Below, one piece after another: positions 23,927 through 31,277 of a stretch of 40,694 nucleotides of DNA (its first letter is position 1; each line of letters opens with the position of its first letter). This DNA is from Fuerstiella sp. (GTDB lineage: Bacteria > Planctomycetota > Planctomycetia > Planctomycetales > Planctomycetaceae), in contig JABABI010000045.1 of the NCBI GenBank assembly GCA_014238335.1, positions 1-40,694 of the forward strand, written 5' to 3'. The translations under genes and the position numbers were made by a program. The notes beneath the pieces are model-generated. The model had not been told where the DNA came from. It saw only the letters and a program-made list of their open reading frames with translations, and made no database searches.

Positions 23927-25000
23927 ATGTTTCCCAGCCTTGAACAAAAACTTGCGCGGTACGTCGAACTGGAACAGCAACTTCTGGATCCGGAAATCCT
24001 GTCCAACGTCGAAAAAATGCTGGCCATTCAGAAGGAGATGGGAGGACTTTCCCGAATTGCCGTCGCTGTCCGGAAATATCATTCGCTGGAAGGCGACATC
24101 GAAGCCGCGCAGATGATGGTTGATGAGGAAACCGACGCGGATTCAAAAGCCTACGCTCAGGAGGAACTGGACGGGCTGCTGAAGAACCGCAACGGCATGG
24201 CGGAAGAACTGGAAGATTTGGCCATGTCGGGAGATTCAATTTCTCGCGGATCATTAATTATGGAAATTCGGGCGGGGACCGGCGGCGACGAGGCTGCGTT
24301 GTTCGCCCGTGATCTGTACGACATGTACATGCGGTTTTGTGAAACGAAGCACTGGAAGGTCGAGTTGCTGGAACACAACGCGACGGAACTGGGTGGCGTC
24401 AAGGAAGTCGTATGCTCAATCAGTGGCGATGGTGCATTCCATCAGTTGCAGTTTGAAAGTGGCGGTCATCGGGTTCAGCGGGTGCCGGAAACGGAAACTC
24501 AGGGCCGAGTCCACACCAGTGCGGCCACGGTGGCAGTTCTGCCGGAGGCGACTGATGTGGAAGTTAACATTCAGCCGGAGGACCTGCAGATCGACACAAT
24601 GCGCGCGGGTGGGCCCGGTGGGCAGAAGGTCAACAAGACGGAAAGTGCCGTGCGGATGACACATCTGCCCACGGGAATCGTCGTCAAGATTCAGGATGAA
24701 AAGAGTCAGCACAAGAATCGGGCGAAGGCCCTGAGGGTTCTGAAAAGTCGAGTGCTTGAGGCACAGCAGGATGCCATCAACTCGGAACGGGCCGAAGCAC
24801 GGCGCACACTGGTTGGAACCGGCGACCGCAGCTCAAGAATCCGCACCTATAACTTTCCACAGAACCGAGTCACCGATCACCGCTGTGGGCTGAGCATTCA
24901 CAAACTGGACCGTATCATCCTTGGGGAAATGCAGGAACTGGTTGATGGCCTGCTGGAATTCGATCGTCAGGAACGCTTGAAGGGCGATGGTCCGTCCTGA
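23927..25000 (+). CDS. prfA: Peptide chain release factor 1
   Basis: Recognises UAA and UAG stop codons and triggers hydrolysis of peptidyl-tRNA. At 357 residues it is the normal RF1 size. The stop-codon recognition tripeptide is P-E-T (187-189) in 'RVQRVPETETQGRVHTS', the RF1 PxT form rather than the SPF of RF2. The catalytic GGQ is at 231-233 in 'RAGGPGGQKVNKTES'. The N-terminal coiled coil and the C-terminal 'RIRTYNFPQNRVTDHR' are typical. The prmC gene that modifies its GGQ glutamine follows after 154 bases, a common arrangement. Confidence 0.97.
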   Translation: MFPSLEQKLARYVELEQQLLDPEILSNVEKMLAIQKEMGGLSRIAVAVRKYHSLEGDIEAAQMMVDEETDADSKAYAQEELDGLLKNRNGMAEELEDLAMSGDSISRGSLIMEIRAGTGGDEAALFARDLYDMYMRFCETKHWKVELLEHNATELGGVKEVVCSISGDGAFHQLQFESGGHRVQRVPETETQGRVHTSAATVAVLPEATDVEVNIQPEDLQIDTMRAGGPGGQKVNKTESAVRMTHLPTGIVVKIQDEKSQHKNRAKALRVLKSRVLEAQQDAINSERAEARRTLVGTGDRSSRIRTYNFPQNRVTDHRCGLSIHKLDRIILGEMQELVDGLLEFDRQERLKGDGPS

Positions 25001-25154
25001 AGCGGCAGGGGGCGCCGCAGAGCACTGCGAAACCCGAGCTTACCGTCAGCAACAGGCCTTTGTGGACGCTCTGGGGCACCTAACGTGGTGTCGGAATCCG
25101 GGATCTGGTACAAGTTTGCGCTGGTAGGCAATCCGTCCGGCGATAACACCTTCG

Positions 25155-26051
25155 ATGAGCGACTCGACAGCCCCGACCGATGATGTGTGGACCGTGCAGC
25201 GGATTCTGCAATGGACCACCGACTTCCTGCGGCAGAAGGGTGTGGAGTCGCCCCGACTGGAAGCCGAACTGCTGCTGGCTCATGCACGAAACTGTCAACG
25301 CATCCGTCTGTACACAGACTTCGAATCGCACCTGAAGGACAATGAACGCGCTCGCATGCGAGACTTTGTGAAACGCCGAGCAAGGCGCGAACCGTTGGCG
25401 TATATCACCGGCCAAAAGGAGTTCTACGGAAGGGATTTTACCGTTGGAAGTGGCGTTCTTGTGCCTCGGCCGGAAACCGAAACACTTGTCGATGTCTGTC
25501 TGGAGAAAATCTCCATTCACAGAGCAACGCTCGTCTGTGAGGTCGGTTTCGGGTCGGGCTGCATAGCCGTCACGCTGGCAAAACAGCGTCCCAGCCTGCG
25601 CGTTTCTGCGACCGATGTTTCCAGCCACGCACTAAAGTACGCCGCTGGAAACGTCACGAATCACGGCGTCCAGCACAAGGTTACCCTGTGTGAAGGCGAC
25701 TGTTACAATCCCTTACCTGCAGAGCAGGCAGGACGTTTCGACGGTATCGTCAGTAACCCGCCGTACATTCGTGCAGCAGAACTTGCACTGCTGTCACCGG
25801 AAGTCACAATTCATGAGCCTCAAATAGCGCTGGTTTCCGGCGAAGACGGACTGCTCCTGGTACGACGTCTCATCACCGAAGCCCTGGGCTGGTTAACTGA
25901 AGAAGGATGGATGGCCCTTGAAGTGGACCCGGCTCAGTGTGAAATGGTTGCCGGATTATTCACTGAAACGGGATTCGCCACGACAGCGATTCATAAGGAT
26001 TTGAGCGGCAACGATCGAATCGTGTCTGCTGAGCGGAGTAGCGGCAAATAA
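25155..26051 (+). CDS. prmC: Release factor glutamine methyltransferase PrmC (HemK)
   Basis: Uses S-adenosylmethionine to N5-methylate the GGQ glutamine of RF1 and RF2. The 298-residue protein has the PrmC N-terminal helical domain ('SPRLEAELLLAHARN', 'REPLAYITGQKEFYG', 'VLVPRPETETLVD'). The Rossmann methyltransferase follows, with 'CEVGFGSGCIAVTLAK' as motif I, where Glu-Val replaces the usual Asp-Leu, and the substrate motif 'NPPY' (201-204). The C-terminal 'DLSGNDRIVSAE' is typical. It follows prfA, whose product is its substrate. Confidence 0.95.
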   Translation: MSDSTAPTDDVWTVQRILQWTTDFLRQKGVESPRLEAELLLAHARNCQRIRLYTDFESHLKDNERARMRDFVKRRARREPLAYITGQKEFYGRDFTVGSGVLVPRPETETLVDVCLEKISIHRATLVCEVGFGSGCIAVTLAKQRPSLRVSATDVSSHALKYAAGNVTNHGVQHKVTLCEGDCYNPLPAEQAGRFDGIVSNPPYIRAAELALLSPEVTIHEPQIALVSGEDGLLLVRRLITEALGWLTEEGWMALEVDPAQCEMVAGLFTETGFATTAIHKDLSGNDRIVSAERSSGK

Positions 26052-26107
26052 CTCAACATTACCTGTACCATACGGCAATAGCCGGCTGTGGCGACAACGG
26101 TTGGGAA

Positions 26108-26134
26108 GTCACAGATCAAGCGATCAGCTGTGAC
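26108..26134 (+). terminator. Imperfect hairpin downstream of prmC
   Basis: A seven-base stem gtcacag/ctgtgac with an inner atc/gat pairing and a three-base bulge, about 56 bases past the prmC stop. No T tract follows, so termination is unproven. The rest of the 288-base gap to murA shows no gene. Confidence 0.3.
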
Positions 26135-26299
26135 GATATGACGCAGGGAAAGTACTTCGCCAGAGACCATTGTCCGAGGTAATGCGACTGGCAGGACGGG
26201 ACGATGGTGCCATCCTGCAAGTCGGATTCCAAAGTGCATGACCGCATCCACCTTTCAACACAGTCACGTGTTAGCCTTCGGCACCTAACGATTATTGGC

Positions 26300-26305
26300 T
26301 ACAAT
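26300..26305 (+). promoter_or_regulatory. Possible -10 box for murA
   Basis: TACAAT (five of six to TATAAT) about 35 bases before the murA ATG, with no clear -35 match. Weak evidence. Confidence 0.25.
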
Positions 26306-26339
26306 GCTGTTCCTGGAACTTCACGGAGGAATCTGATTC

Positions 26340-27680
26340 ATGGAAATGCTGACTGTTCAGGGAGGAGCCCCGCTCCGCGGCGACGTTTACGTGGACGGAG
26401 CAAAAAACGCGGCTCTACCAATTATGGCCGCATCGATCCTTCTGAACGGTGATGTCCGCATCAACCGAGTTCCCGATCTGGTGGACGTGCAGACGATGTC
26501 TTTGCTGCTGCAAAGCCTTGGGGCAACGGTCAGACATAGTGATGACATACTGCAAATTGATACTCGCAGAATCAATTTGCACCATGCGGATTACGAACTA
26601 GTCTGTCGGATGCGTGCCAGCGTCTGCGTTCTCGGTCCGTTGCTGGCAAGATTCGGCCGAGCGTCGGTGTCATTGCCGGGCGGTTGCAACATCGGCCATC
26701 GGCCGATCGACTTGCACCTCAAGGGCCTGGCCGCTCTGGGTGCCGATCTGCGTATCGAGCGAGGTTACGTAATTGCGGAAGCAACTCAGTTGCAGGGGGC
26801 TGATATTTTTTTGGGAGGGCCCGGCGGCAGCACCGTTACTGGAACATGCAACGTGATGACAGCGGCATGTCTGGCTAAAGGCCGGACTGCCATTCGCGCT
26901 GCCGCCTGTGAACCGGAAGTCGTTGATCTCGCTCGCTTTCTGAACGCCGCCGGCGCCAGAATCAGCGGCCCTGGAACCTCAATTATTGAGATCGACGGGG
27001 TCGATGAACTGACATCCGTCTCACACACGGTCGTACCAGACAGAATCGAAGCCGCAACGTTTGCGATTGCGGCGACAGCAACACGTGGCAGTATTTCCAT
27101 TCACAATGCCCAGCCAGAACACATGACCAGTGTGCTCGACGCCCTGCGTGCCATCGGTGCAACGATCAGCGTGACACCGAATCAAATTGACATTTCCACC
27201 GCGGGACCGCTGAACGGAGTTGAACTGGCAGCTTTGCCATTTCCCGGCATACCAACGGATACTCAGGCACAGTTTATGGCACTGCTGGCCACCGTACCGG
27301 GTGTCAGCGTTGTGACCGATCGGGTTTTTCCGGATCGGTTCATGCATGTTTCAGAACTCCTGCGCATGGGGGCCAGGATTCGTCGTGAGGGTGCCTCCGT
27401 GGTGATTGACGGTGGCAGTCAGCTGACCGGGACGCGCGTCATGGCGTCCGATCTTCGAGCCAGTGCGGCTTTGGTCATTGCGGCATTGGCTGCCAATGGC
27501 GAATCCCAGATTCGTCGAACCTACCACCTTGATCGCGGCTACACACAGCTGGATCAGAAACTGAACGGACTTGGAGCGAAAGTGCTTCGCAGAGAGGATA
27601 ATTCTCCTTCACCAGGAGGGCCACATTACCTGCAGAAGGACTCCACCGTGAGGAACACTTCCGAACAGTCGTTCGATTAA
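26340..27680 (+). CDS. murA: UDP-N-acetylglucosamine 1-carboxyvinyltransferase
   Basis: Transfers enolpyruvate from PEP to UDP-GlcNAc, the first committed step of peptidoglycan synthesis, so this planctomycete appears to retain the start of the wall pathway. The 446-residue protein has the catalytic Lys22-Asn23 in 'VDGAKNAALPI' and the PEP-reactive, fosfomycin-target Cys116 in 'SLPGGCNIGHRPIDLHLKG'. It also has 'TGTCNVMTAACLAKG', 'GIPTDTQAQFMAL' and the C-terminal 'DLRASAALVIAALAANGES'. The last 25 residues are a polar extension. A strong GGAGGA box at 26325-26330 fixes the ATG. Confidence 0.96.
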   Translation: MEMLTVQGGAPLRGDVYVDGAKNAALPIMAASILLNGDVRINRVPDLVDVQTMSLLLQSLGATVRHSDDILQIDTRRINLHHADYELVCRMRASVCVLGPLLARFGRASVSLPGGCNIGHRPIDLHLKGLAALGADLRIERGYVIAEATQLQGADIFLGGPGGSTVTGTCNVMTAACLAKGRTAIRAAACEPEVVDLARFLNAAGARISGPGTSIIEIDGVDELTSVSHTVVPDRIEAATFAIAATATRGSISIHNAQPEHMTSVLDALRAIGATISVTPNQIDISTAGPLNGVELAALPFPGIPTDTQAQFMALLATVPGVSVVTDRVFPDRFMHVSELLRMGARIRREGASVVIDGGSQLTGTRVMASDLRASAALVIAALAANGESQIRRTYHLDRGYTQLDQKLNGLGAKVLRREDNSPSPGGPHYLQKDSTVRNTSEQSFD

Positions 27681-27781
27681 TCGCCTGCTTGAATTGCTCG
27701 GCGAACGCTTGAGAACGACCGACAAATGCGTCGGCATCCCAACAGATGTGCGGGATGCGAGGTTGCTCGGCTTAGCTTTAG

Positions 27782-28246
27782 TTAGTGCAAACCGTGTCCA
27801 CAATTCTTACAACGTTGATTCGGATGATTCAGCATGTAGCTGGGGCCGTACTGGGAACCTTTGTTCGGCAGAGAGTAAGGCGTGTATTCCATGCGAAACG
27901 GATCACAGGGCCGTGCAAACAGATTGCCAAATCCACGTGGACTAAAAGTTTGAGGAGCACAACGAACGCCTCGCGTCAAGGTGGACGCCCTGGGACGATA
28001 CCACGTCGTATAGCTGGGGAACAGTGCGGGGAAATGCTTGAATCCGTAAGCCGCTGATCCGGCACTTCCAGGATCAGGATGTTGCCTAAATTGATCGTAT
28101 CCGTTGACGCCGTGATACTGTGAGACGGCTGTGGCAGAGACCGTGGCTGTGTCTTCGCGGGCCACGGAATTCAACTGAGCGTAGCTGCGACTGTGAAACG
28201 CGAATATCGCTACGACAAAAACGGCAACCGGGGTGAGTGAACGCAT
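27782..28246 (-). CDS. Small secreted protein of unknown function
   Basis: A 154-residue exported protein; I do not recognise the family. The signal peptide is 'RSLTPVAVFVVAIFAFHSRSYA'. The mature part is rich in Tyr, Phe, Pro, Gly and Arg ('YGFKHFPALFPSYTTWYRPR', 'QYGPSYMLNHPNQ') and ends in 'CKNCGHGLH', a possible metal-binding tail with two Cys and two His. Another Cys pair lies at 'RCAPQTF' and 'ARPCDPF'. The ATG at 28246 is preferred over the upstream open frame because it starts the signal peptide. It converges on murA with a 101-base gap. The Tyr/Gly-rich character suggests a structural or surface protein, which is only inference. Confidence 0.65.
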   Translation of the reverse strand: MRSLTPVAVFVVAIFAFHSRSYAQLNSVAREDTATVSATAVSQYHGVNGYDQFRQHPDPGSAGSAAYGFKHFPALFPSYTTWYRPRASTLTRGVRCAPQTFSPRGFGNLFARPCDPFRMEYTPYSLPNKGSQYGPSYMLNHPNQRCKNCGHGLH

Positions 28247-28480
28247 CCTGCATCTCTCCGCGAGTGGGCATCGGCCGGGAGCGACATTCCGTTCGCTCCG
28301 GATCCTTGTGAGAATCGACCGATCATGCGTCAAATCTGGCGATTGGATGAGTTGAACTGCGGCGCCGCGGCAAATCCATGGACGGTCGAACCCGTCCTGA
28401 GGATTGTCGGGGATATGCTGGCTTTTCTCCCGGGAACGACGTGCATCTTAATGGAATCAAGGAACCGCTCTCAGAGCCGT

Positions 28481-28567
28481 CTACAACAACACGTGACTTA
28501 TCTGGGGTCGTCGGAAGCACACATCGTAGGCCGGACCTCATTGTTTGTTACCATGAACTAGTGTAAT
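28481..28567 (-). repeat. Dispersed intergenic repeat, copy 3
   Basis: Minus-strand copy of the element at 536-630 and 23804-23897. The core is nearly identical to copy 2: about 20 of 21 bases match across the 'ccggcctacgatgt-tgcttc' segment. 'agtcacgtgttgttgtag' follows. The opening palindrome is degenerate here ('ttacactagttcatgg'). It lies alone in the gap between the secreted protein gene and fabH. Confidence 0.55.
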
Positions 28568-29041
28568 CCCCCTTAGCTGCGGCCTGTAATCTGGTCCCGC
28601 GGATCGTCGCTGCCTGAACATTCTTCGCAAAGTCTCCGCGAGCGCCCCAAACCGACCAGGTAAGTGGAAGAGCGCCTGCTGAAGCGGTGCGGTCTGCAGT
28701 GGCAGCGCGTGGATGGTCCGCAAACCAATTTTTTTCTTCCTCAAATTCGGCCAAATCCCCCCCCCCGGGGGGAGGGGGTAACGTCATCTCCGGTCTCAGA
28801 CAGGCTCCTGATAACCACTCAATAGCACTGCAGCGCATGGAGGAAGCGACCGCCGATGATCCGGAACGATGCATCTGTGGCGATTCCCTAAAAGCTCGGG
28901 CAAAATTCGCTGATTGAGCAAGCTGAGCAAGACTGTCGTGTTAAGGTTCTAAATTCTCCCCTCTACCATTAAACTGCGTTTTCGTTCAAACTTGGTGGAC
29001 GATCCGTCACGCTCGCTCCACAGTGATCGCGGACTTTGTCT
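28568..29041. other. Intergenic region before fabH with C/G block
   Basis: About 470 bases without a convincing gene. A 108-residue minus-strand frame (28548-28874) crosses the C/G block and overlaps the repeat; its reading depends on the homopolymer length, so it is not called. No clear fabH promoter was found. Confidence 0.4.
28757..28778. repeat. C10-G6-A-G5 homopolymer block
   Basis: Ten Cs (28757-28766), six Gs (28767-28772), one A, then five Gs (28774-28778). The C and G runs can pair with each other. Such a block is prone to polymerase slippage or sequencing error, so its exact length is doubtful. Confidence 0.7.
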
Positions 29042-30160
29042 ATGAACCCATTGAATTCCGCAACGGTTGAAAGTGCAGTAGATTTGTCCGCAGCCGACGA
29101 ATCAGAAAAGCGGCCAGAATCACCGGCTCAGAATTCGGAGCCACAGCGACTGCTGTTTAAGAAATCTTCCCGCACCTGTCAGCTGATGGGTGTGCGTATA
29201 CGTTCGATTGGAGCCTACATCCCTCTGCGTGTCGTGACCAACGGCGAACTCGAAGCTCAGTATGGGTTTGAGGCGGGCTGGATCAAGAAGCGAACAGGGA
29301 TCCAGGAGCGTCGTTACGCTGCTCCTGACGAAGGCACCAGCGATCTGGCAGTCAAAGCGGCTCGCCGTGTGATTGCAAAATCGAACATCGATTCTGCAGA
29401 CATTGATCTGCTGCTGGTCGCTACCTTCACACCCGATTTTACCTGTCCGTCAACGGCCTGCCTGGTTCAGGAAAAGCTTGGACTGGACGCACCCGCCGTG
29501 GATCTGCAGGCCGCCTGTTCCGGATTCATGTATGCGCTGGCGACAGGTGCTCAGTTCATCGCGACCGGTAACTCGAAACTGGCACTTATCGTTGGCGCGG
29601 ACGTGAACAGTAGAATCGTCGAGCCGGATGATCAGGGAACAGCACCGTTGTTCGGTGATGCTGGCGGCGCAGTCCTGCTGGAACGCGGCACACCTGAACA
29701 GGGTCTTCTTTGTTATCAATTGGGGGCAGACGGTGCTGGTGGCTGCATGCTGGACCGACCGGTTGGCGGCACGCTTCGACCGGCGACGCCGGCACTGATC
29801 GCCGAAGGTCAGCACTTTCTAAAGATGGATGGTCGCAACGTTTTTAAATGGGCAATTCAGGTCGTCACAGAAACGATCGAACAGATACTGACAAAAGCCG
29901 ACGTTGGCGTGGACGATGTGAAGTTATTCGTACTGCATCAGGCCAACATCCGCATCATCGATCACGCCATGAAGGTCCTGAACATACCACCTGAAAAAGT
30001 GTTCAATAATCTGGATCGAGTTGGCAACACATCCGCCGCATCAATTCCGGTAGCAATGGACGAAGCATACGAACAGGGGCTGATAGAACCAGGCGACCTT
30101 GTTTTGATGTGTGGCTTCGGTGCCGGACTCACATGGGGCACCGGATTGTTCCGCTGGTAA
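29042..30160 (+). CDS. fabH: 3-oxoacyl-ACP synthase III (KASIII)
   Basis: Condenses acetyl-CoA or another acyl-CoA with malonyl-ACP to start fatty acid synthesis. The 372-residue protein has the thiolase-fold catalytic triad: Cys159 in 'LQAACSGFMYAL', His299 in 'VLHQANIRIIDH' and Asn329 in 'DRVGNTSAASIPVA'. Other marks are 'GVRIRSIGAYIPLRVVTN', 'WIKKRTGIQERR' and the C-terminal 'GDLVLMCGFGAGLTWG'. About 48 residues precede the usual FabH start ('MGVRIRS'); they are polar, Ser/Glu-rich and probably disordered. Starts are possible at TTG 29036, ATG 29042 and the internal ATG at 29186. thiL begins at the base after its stop codon. Confidence 0.93.
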   Translation: MNPLNSATVESAVDLSAADESEKRPESPAQNSEPQRLLFKKSSRTCQLMGVRIRSIGAYIPLRVVTNGELEAQYGFEAGWIKKRTGIQERRYAAPDEGTSDLAVKAARRVIAKSNIDSADIDLLLVATFTPDFTCPSTACLVQEKLGLDAPAVDLQAACSGFMYALATGAQFIATGNSKLALIVGADVNSRIVEPDDQGTAPLFGDAGGAVLLERGTPEQGLLCYQLGADGAGGCMLDRPVGGTLRPATPALIAEGQHFLKMDGRNVFKWAIQVVTETIEQILTKADVGVDDVKLFVLHQANIRIIDHAMKVLNIPPEKVFNNLDRVGNTSAASIPVAMDEAYEQGLIEPGDLVLMCGFGAGLTWGTGLFRW

Positions 30161-31087
30161 ATGACTTCCGAACTTCAGTTCATCCGCGGTCTGAAACGCA
30201 GGTTTCCGGTCCGGTACCCGGTGCAGGTGGGTATCGGAGACGACGGCGCTATTGTGGACTGCTCGCAAGCAGACCAGCAGACTGTTGTCATCGACATGCA
30301 GCTGGATGGAGTCCACTTCGACCTGTGCACAACCCCACCTCAGCTCGTGGGTCGCAAGGCTGTGGCCGTCAACCTGAGCGATCTGGCTGCCATGGGCTGT
30401 TGGCCAACAGCAGCGTTTGTGTCCCTGGCCCTGCCAAAGTCAATGAAATCGCCGGAGGCATTTCTGGACCGGATGTACGCCGGCATGGAGGAATTTGCCA
30501 CCCGCTGGAACTTTTGTGTTGCCGGCGGTGACACAAACACGTGGAATGGCCCGTTGGCCATCGATGTCTGTCTGACCGGCATACCCATGGGCAAGCACCC
30601 CGTGCTGCGGAACGGGGCCCAACCGGAAGATGTTCTGCTGGTAACAGGTCCGCTTGGTGGCAGCCTGCTGAAGGGCCGACATCTGAACTTTACGCCCCGA
30701 CTGGAGCTTGCGAATTGGCTGATCCGGAACTACGACATCCACGCGATGATCGACATCAGCGACGGGCTGGCACTTGATCTTCACAGAATGATGGAAGCCA
30801 GTGGAACGGGAGCTGACGTTCTGGCGGACGCCGTACCGATTCATGCAGACGTGCGATCTGAGGACCGCGACTCCTCGCTGCTGCACGCTCTAAGCGACGG
30901 AGAAGATTTTGAATTATTATTGGCCCTCAGCCACAACGACTTTGACCGATTGAATTCAGACGAAGATCGTCCACAGAACTTCCATCAAATCGGACGCGTA
31001 CATCAGGATAGACGTTGCCAATTGATCGACGGCAACGGAAATGGCACAGCGATGAACGTCGCCGGCTGGCAGCACGAACTGTCTTAG
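30161..31087 (+). CDS. thiL: Thiamine-monophosphate kinase
   Basis: Phosphorylates thiamine monophosphate to the active cofactor thiamine diphosphate with ATP. The 308-residue protein is of the PurM/AIR-synthetase fold. Visible motifs: 'QVGIGDDGAIVDC' (usual GIGDDAA), 'TVVIDMQLDGVHFDL', 'KAVAVNLSDLAAMGCWP', 'VAGGDTN', 'MIDISDGLALDLHRMM' and 'SDGEDFELLLAL'. The ATG directly follows the fabH TAA, so the two genes are almost certainly one transcript. A long hairpin follows the stop. Confidence 0.93.
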   Translation: MTSELQFIRGLKRRFPVRYPVQVGIGDDGAIVDCSQADQQTVVIDMQLDGVHFDLCTTPPQLVGRKAVAVNLSDLAAMGCWPTAAFVSLALPKSMKSPEAFLDRMYAGMEEFATRWNFCVAGGDTNTWNGPLAIDVCLTGIPMGKHPVLRNGAQPEDVLLVTGPLGGSLLKGRHLNFTPRLELANWLIRNYDIHAMIDISDGLALDLHRMMEASGTGADVLADAVPIHADVRSEDRDSSLLHALSDGEDFELLLALSHNDFDRLNSDEDRPQNFHQIGRVHQDRRCQLIDGNGNGTAMNVAGWQHELS

Positions 31088-31103
31088 ATGTGGTTTCAAT
31101 CCC

Positions 31104-31165
31104 AGCACGCAGCGTCAGACAGTGAGTTACCGCCCTAAGTTCCTCACTCACTGACCCTTCGTGCT
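31104..31165 (+). terminator. Long imperfect hairpin after thiL
   Basis: Outer stem agcacg/cgtgct (31104-31109 with 31160-31165) and an inner stem gtcag-ac-agtgag/ctcact-ca-ctgac with two mismatches. The plus strand then reads tgtctttt, so this is the best candidate for the end of the fabH-thiL transcript. Confidence 0.5.
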
Positions 31166-31215
31166 TGTCTTTTGTGGGTTTGAAACAAATTCCAGAAGAG
31201 CCGTCCAGAGACATC

Positions 31216-31234
31216 TCGCCACGACTCGTGGCGA
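31216..31234 (-). terminator. Short hairpin after the hydrolase fusion gene
   Basis: Seven-base stem tcgccac/gtggcga around a five-base loop, about 44 bases past the stop of the minus-strand hydrolase gene. No T tract on either strand, so weak evidence for termination. Confidence 0.3.
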
Positions 31235-31277
31235 AGCGAATCTCTATGGTCGGAACGACGTGTACCGCGGCCACAGG

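Noticed and set aside
23722..24027. 101-residue minus-strand frame over the prfA start
   Set aside because: It is produced by dispersed-repeat copy 2 plus the antisense of prfA. The similar 'GLRC.LPT' peptide at 28323-28541 comes from copy 3, so the likeness reflects the DNA repeat, not a protein family.
26251..26290. Possible fourth copy of the dispersed repeat ('cagtcacgtgtt')
   Set aside because: Only the cacgtgtt portion matches; the core and palindrome are missing.
28548..28874. 108-residue minus-strand frame with 'PPPPGGG'
   Set aside because: It crosses the C/G homopolymer block and the dispersed repeat, so the frame depends on an uncertain run length.
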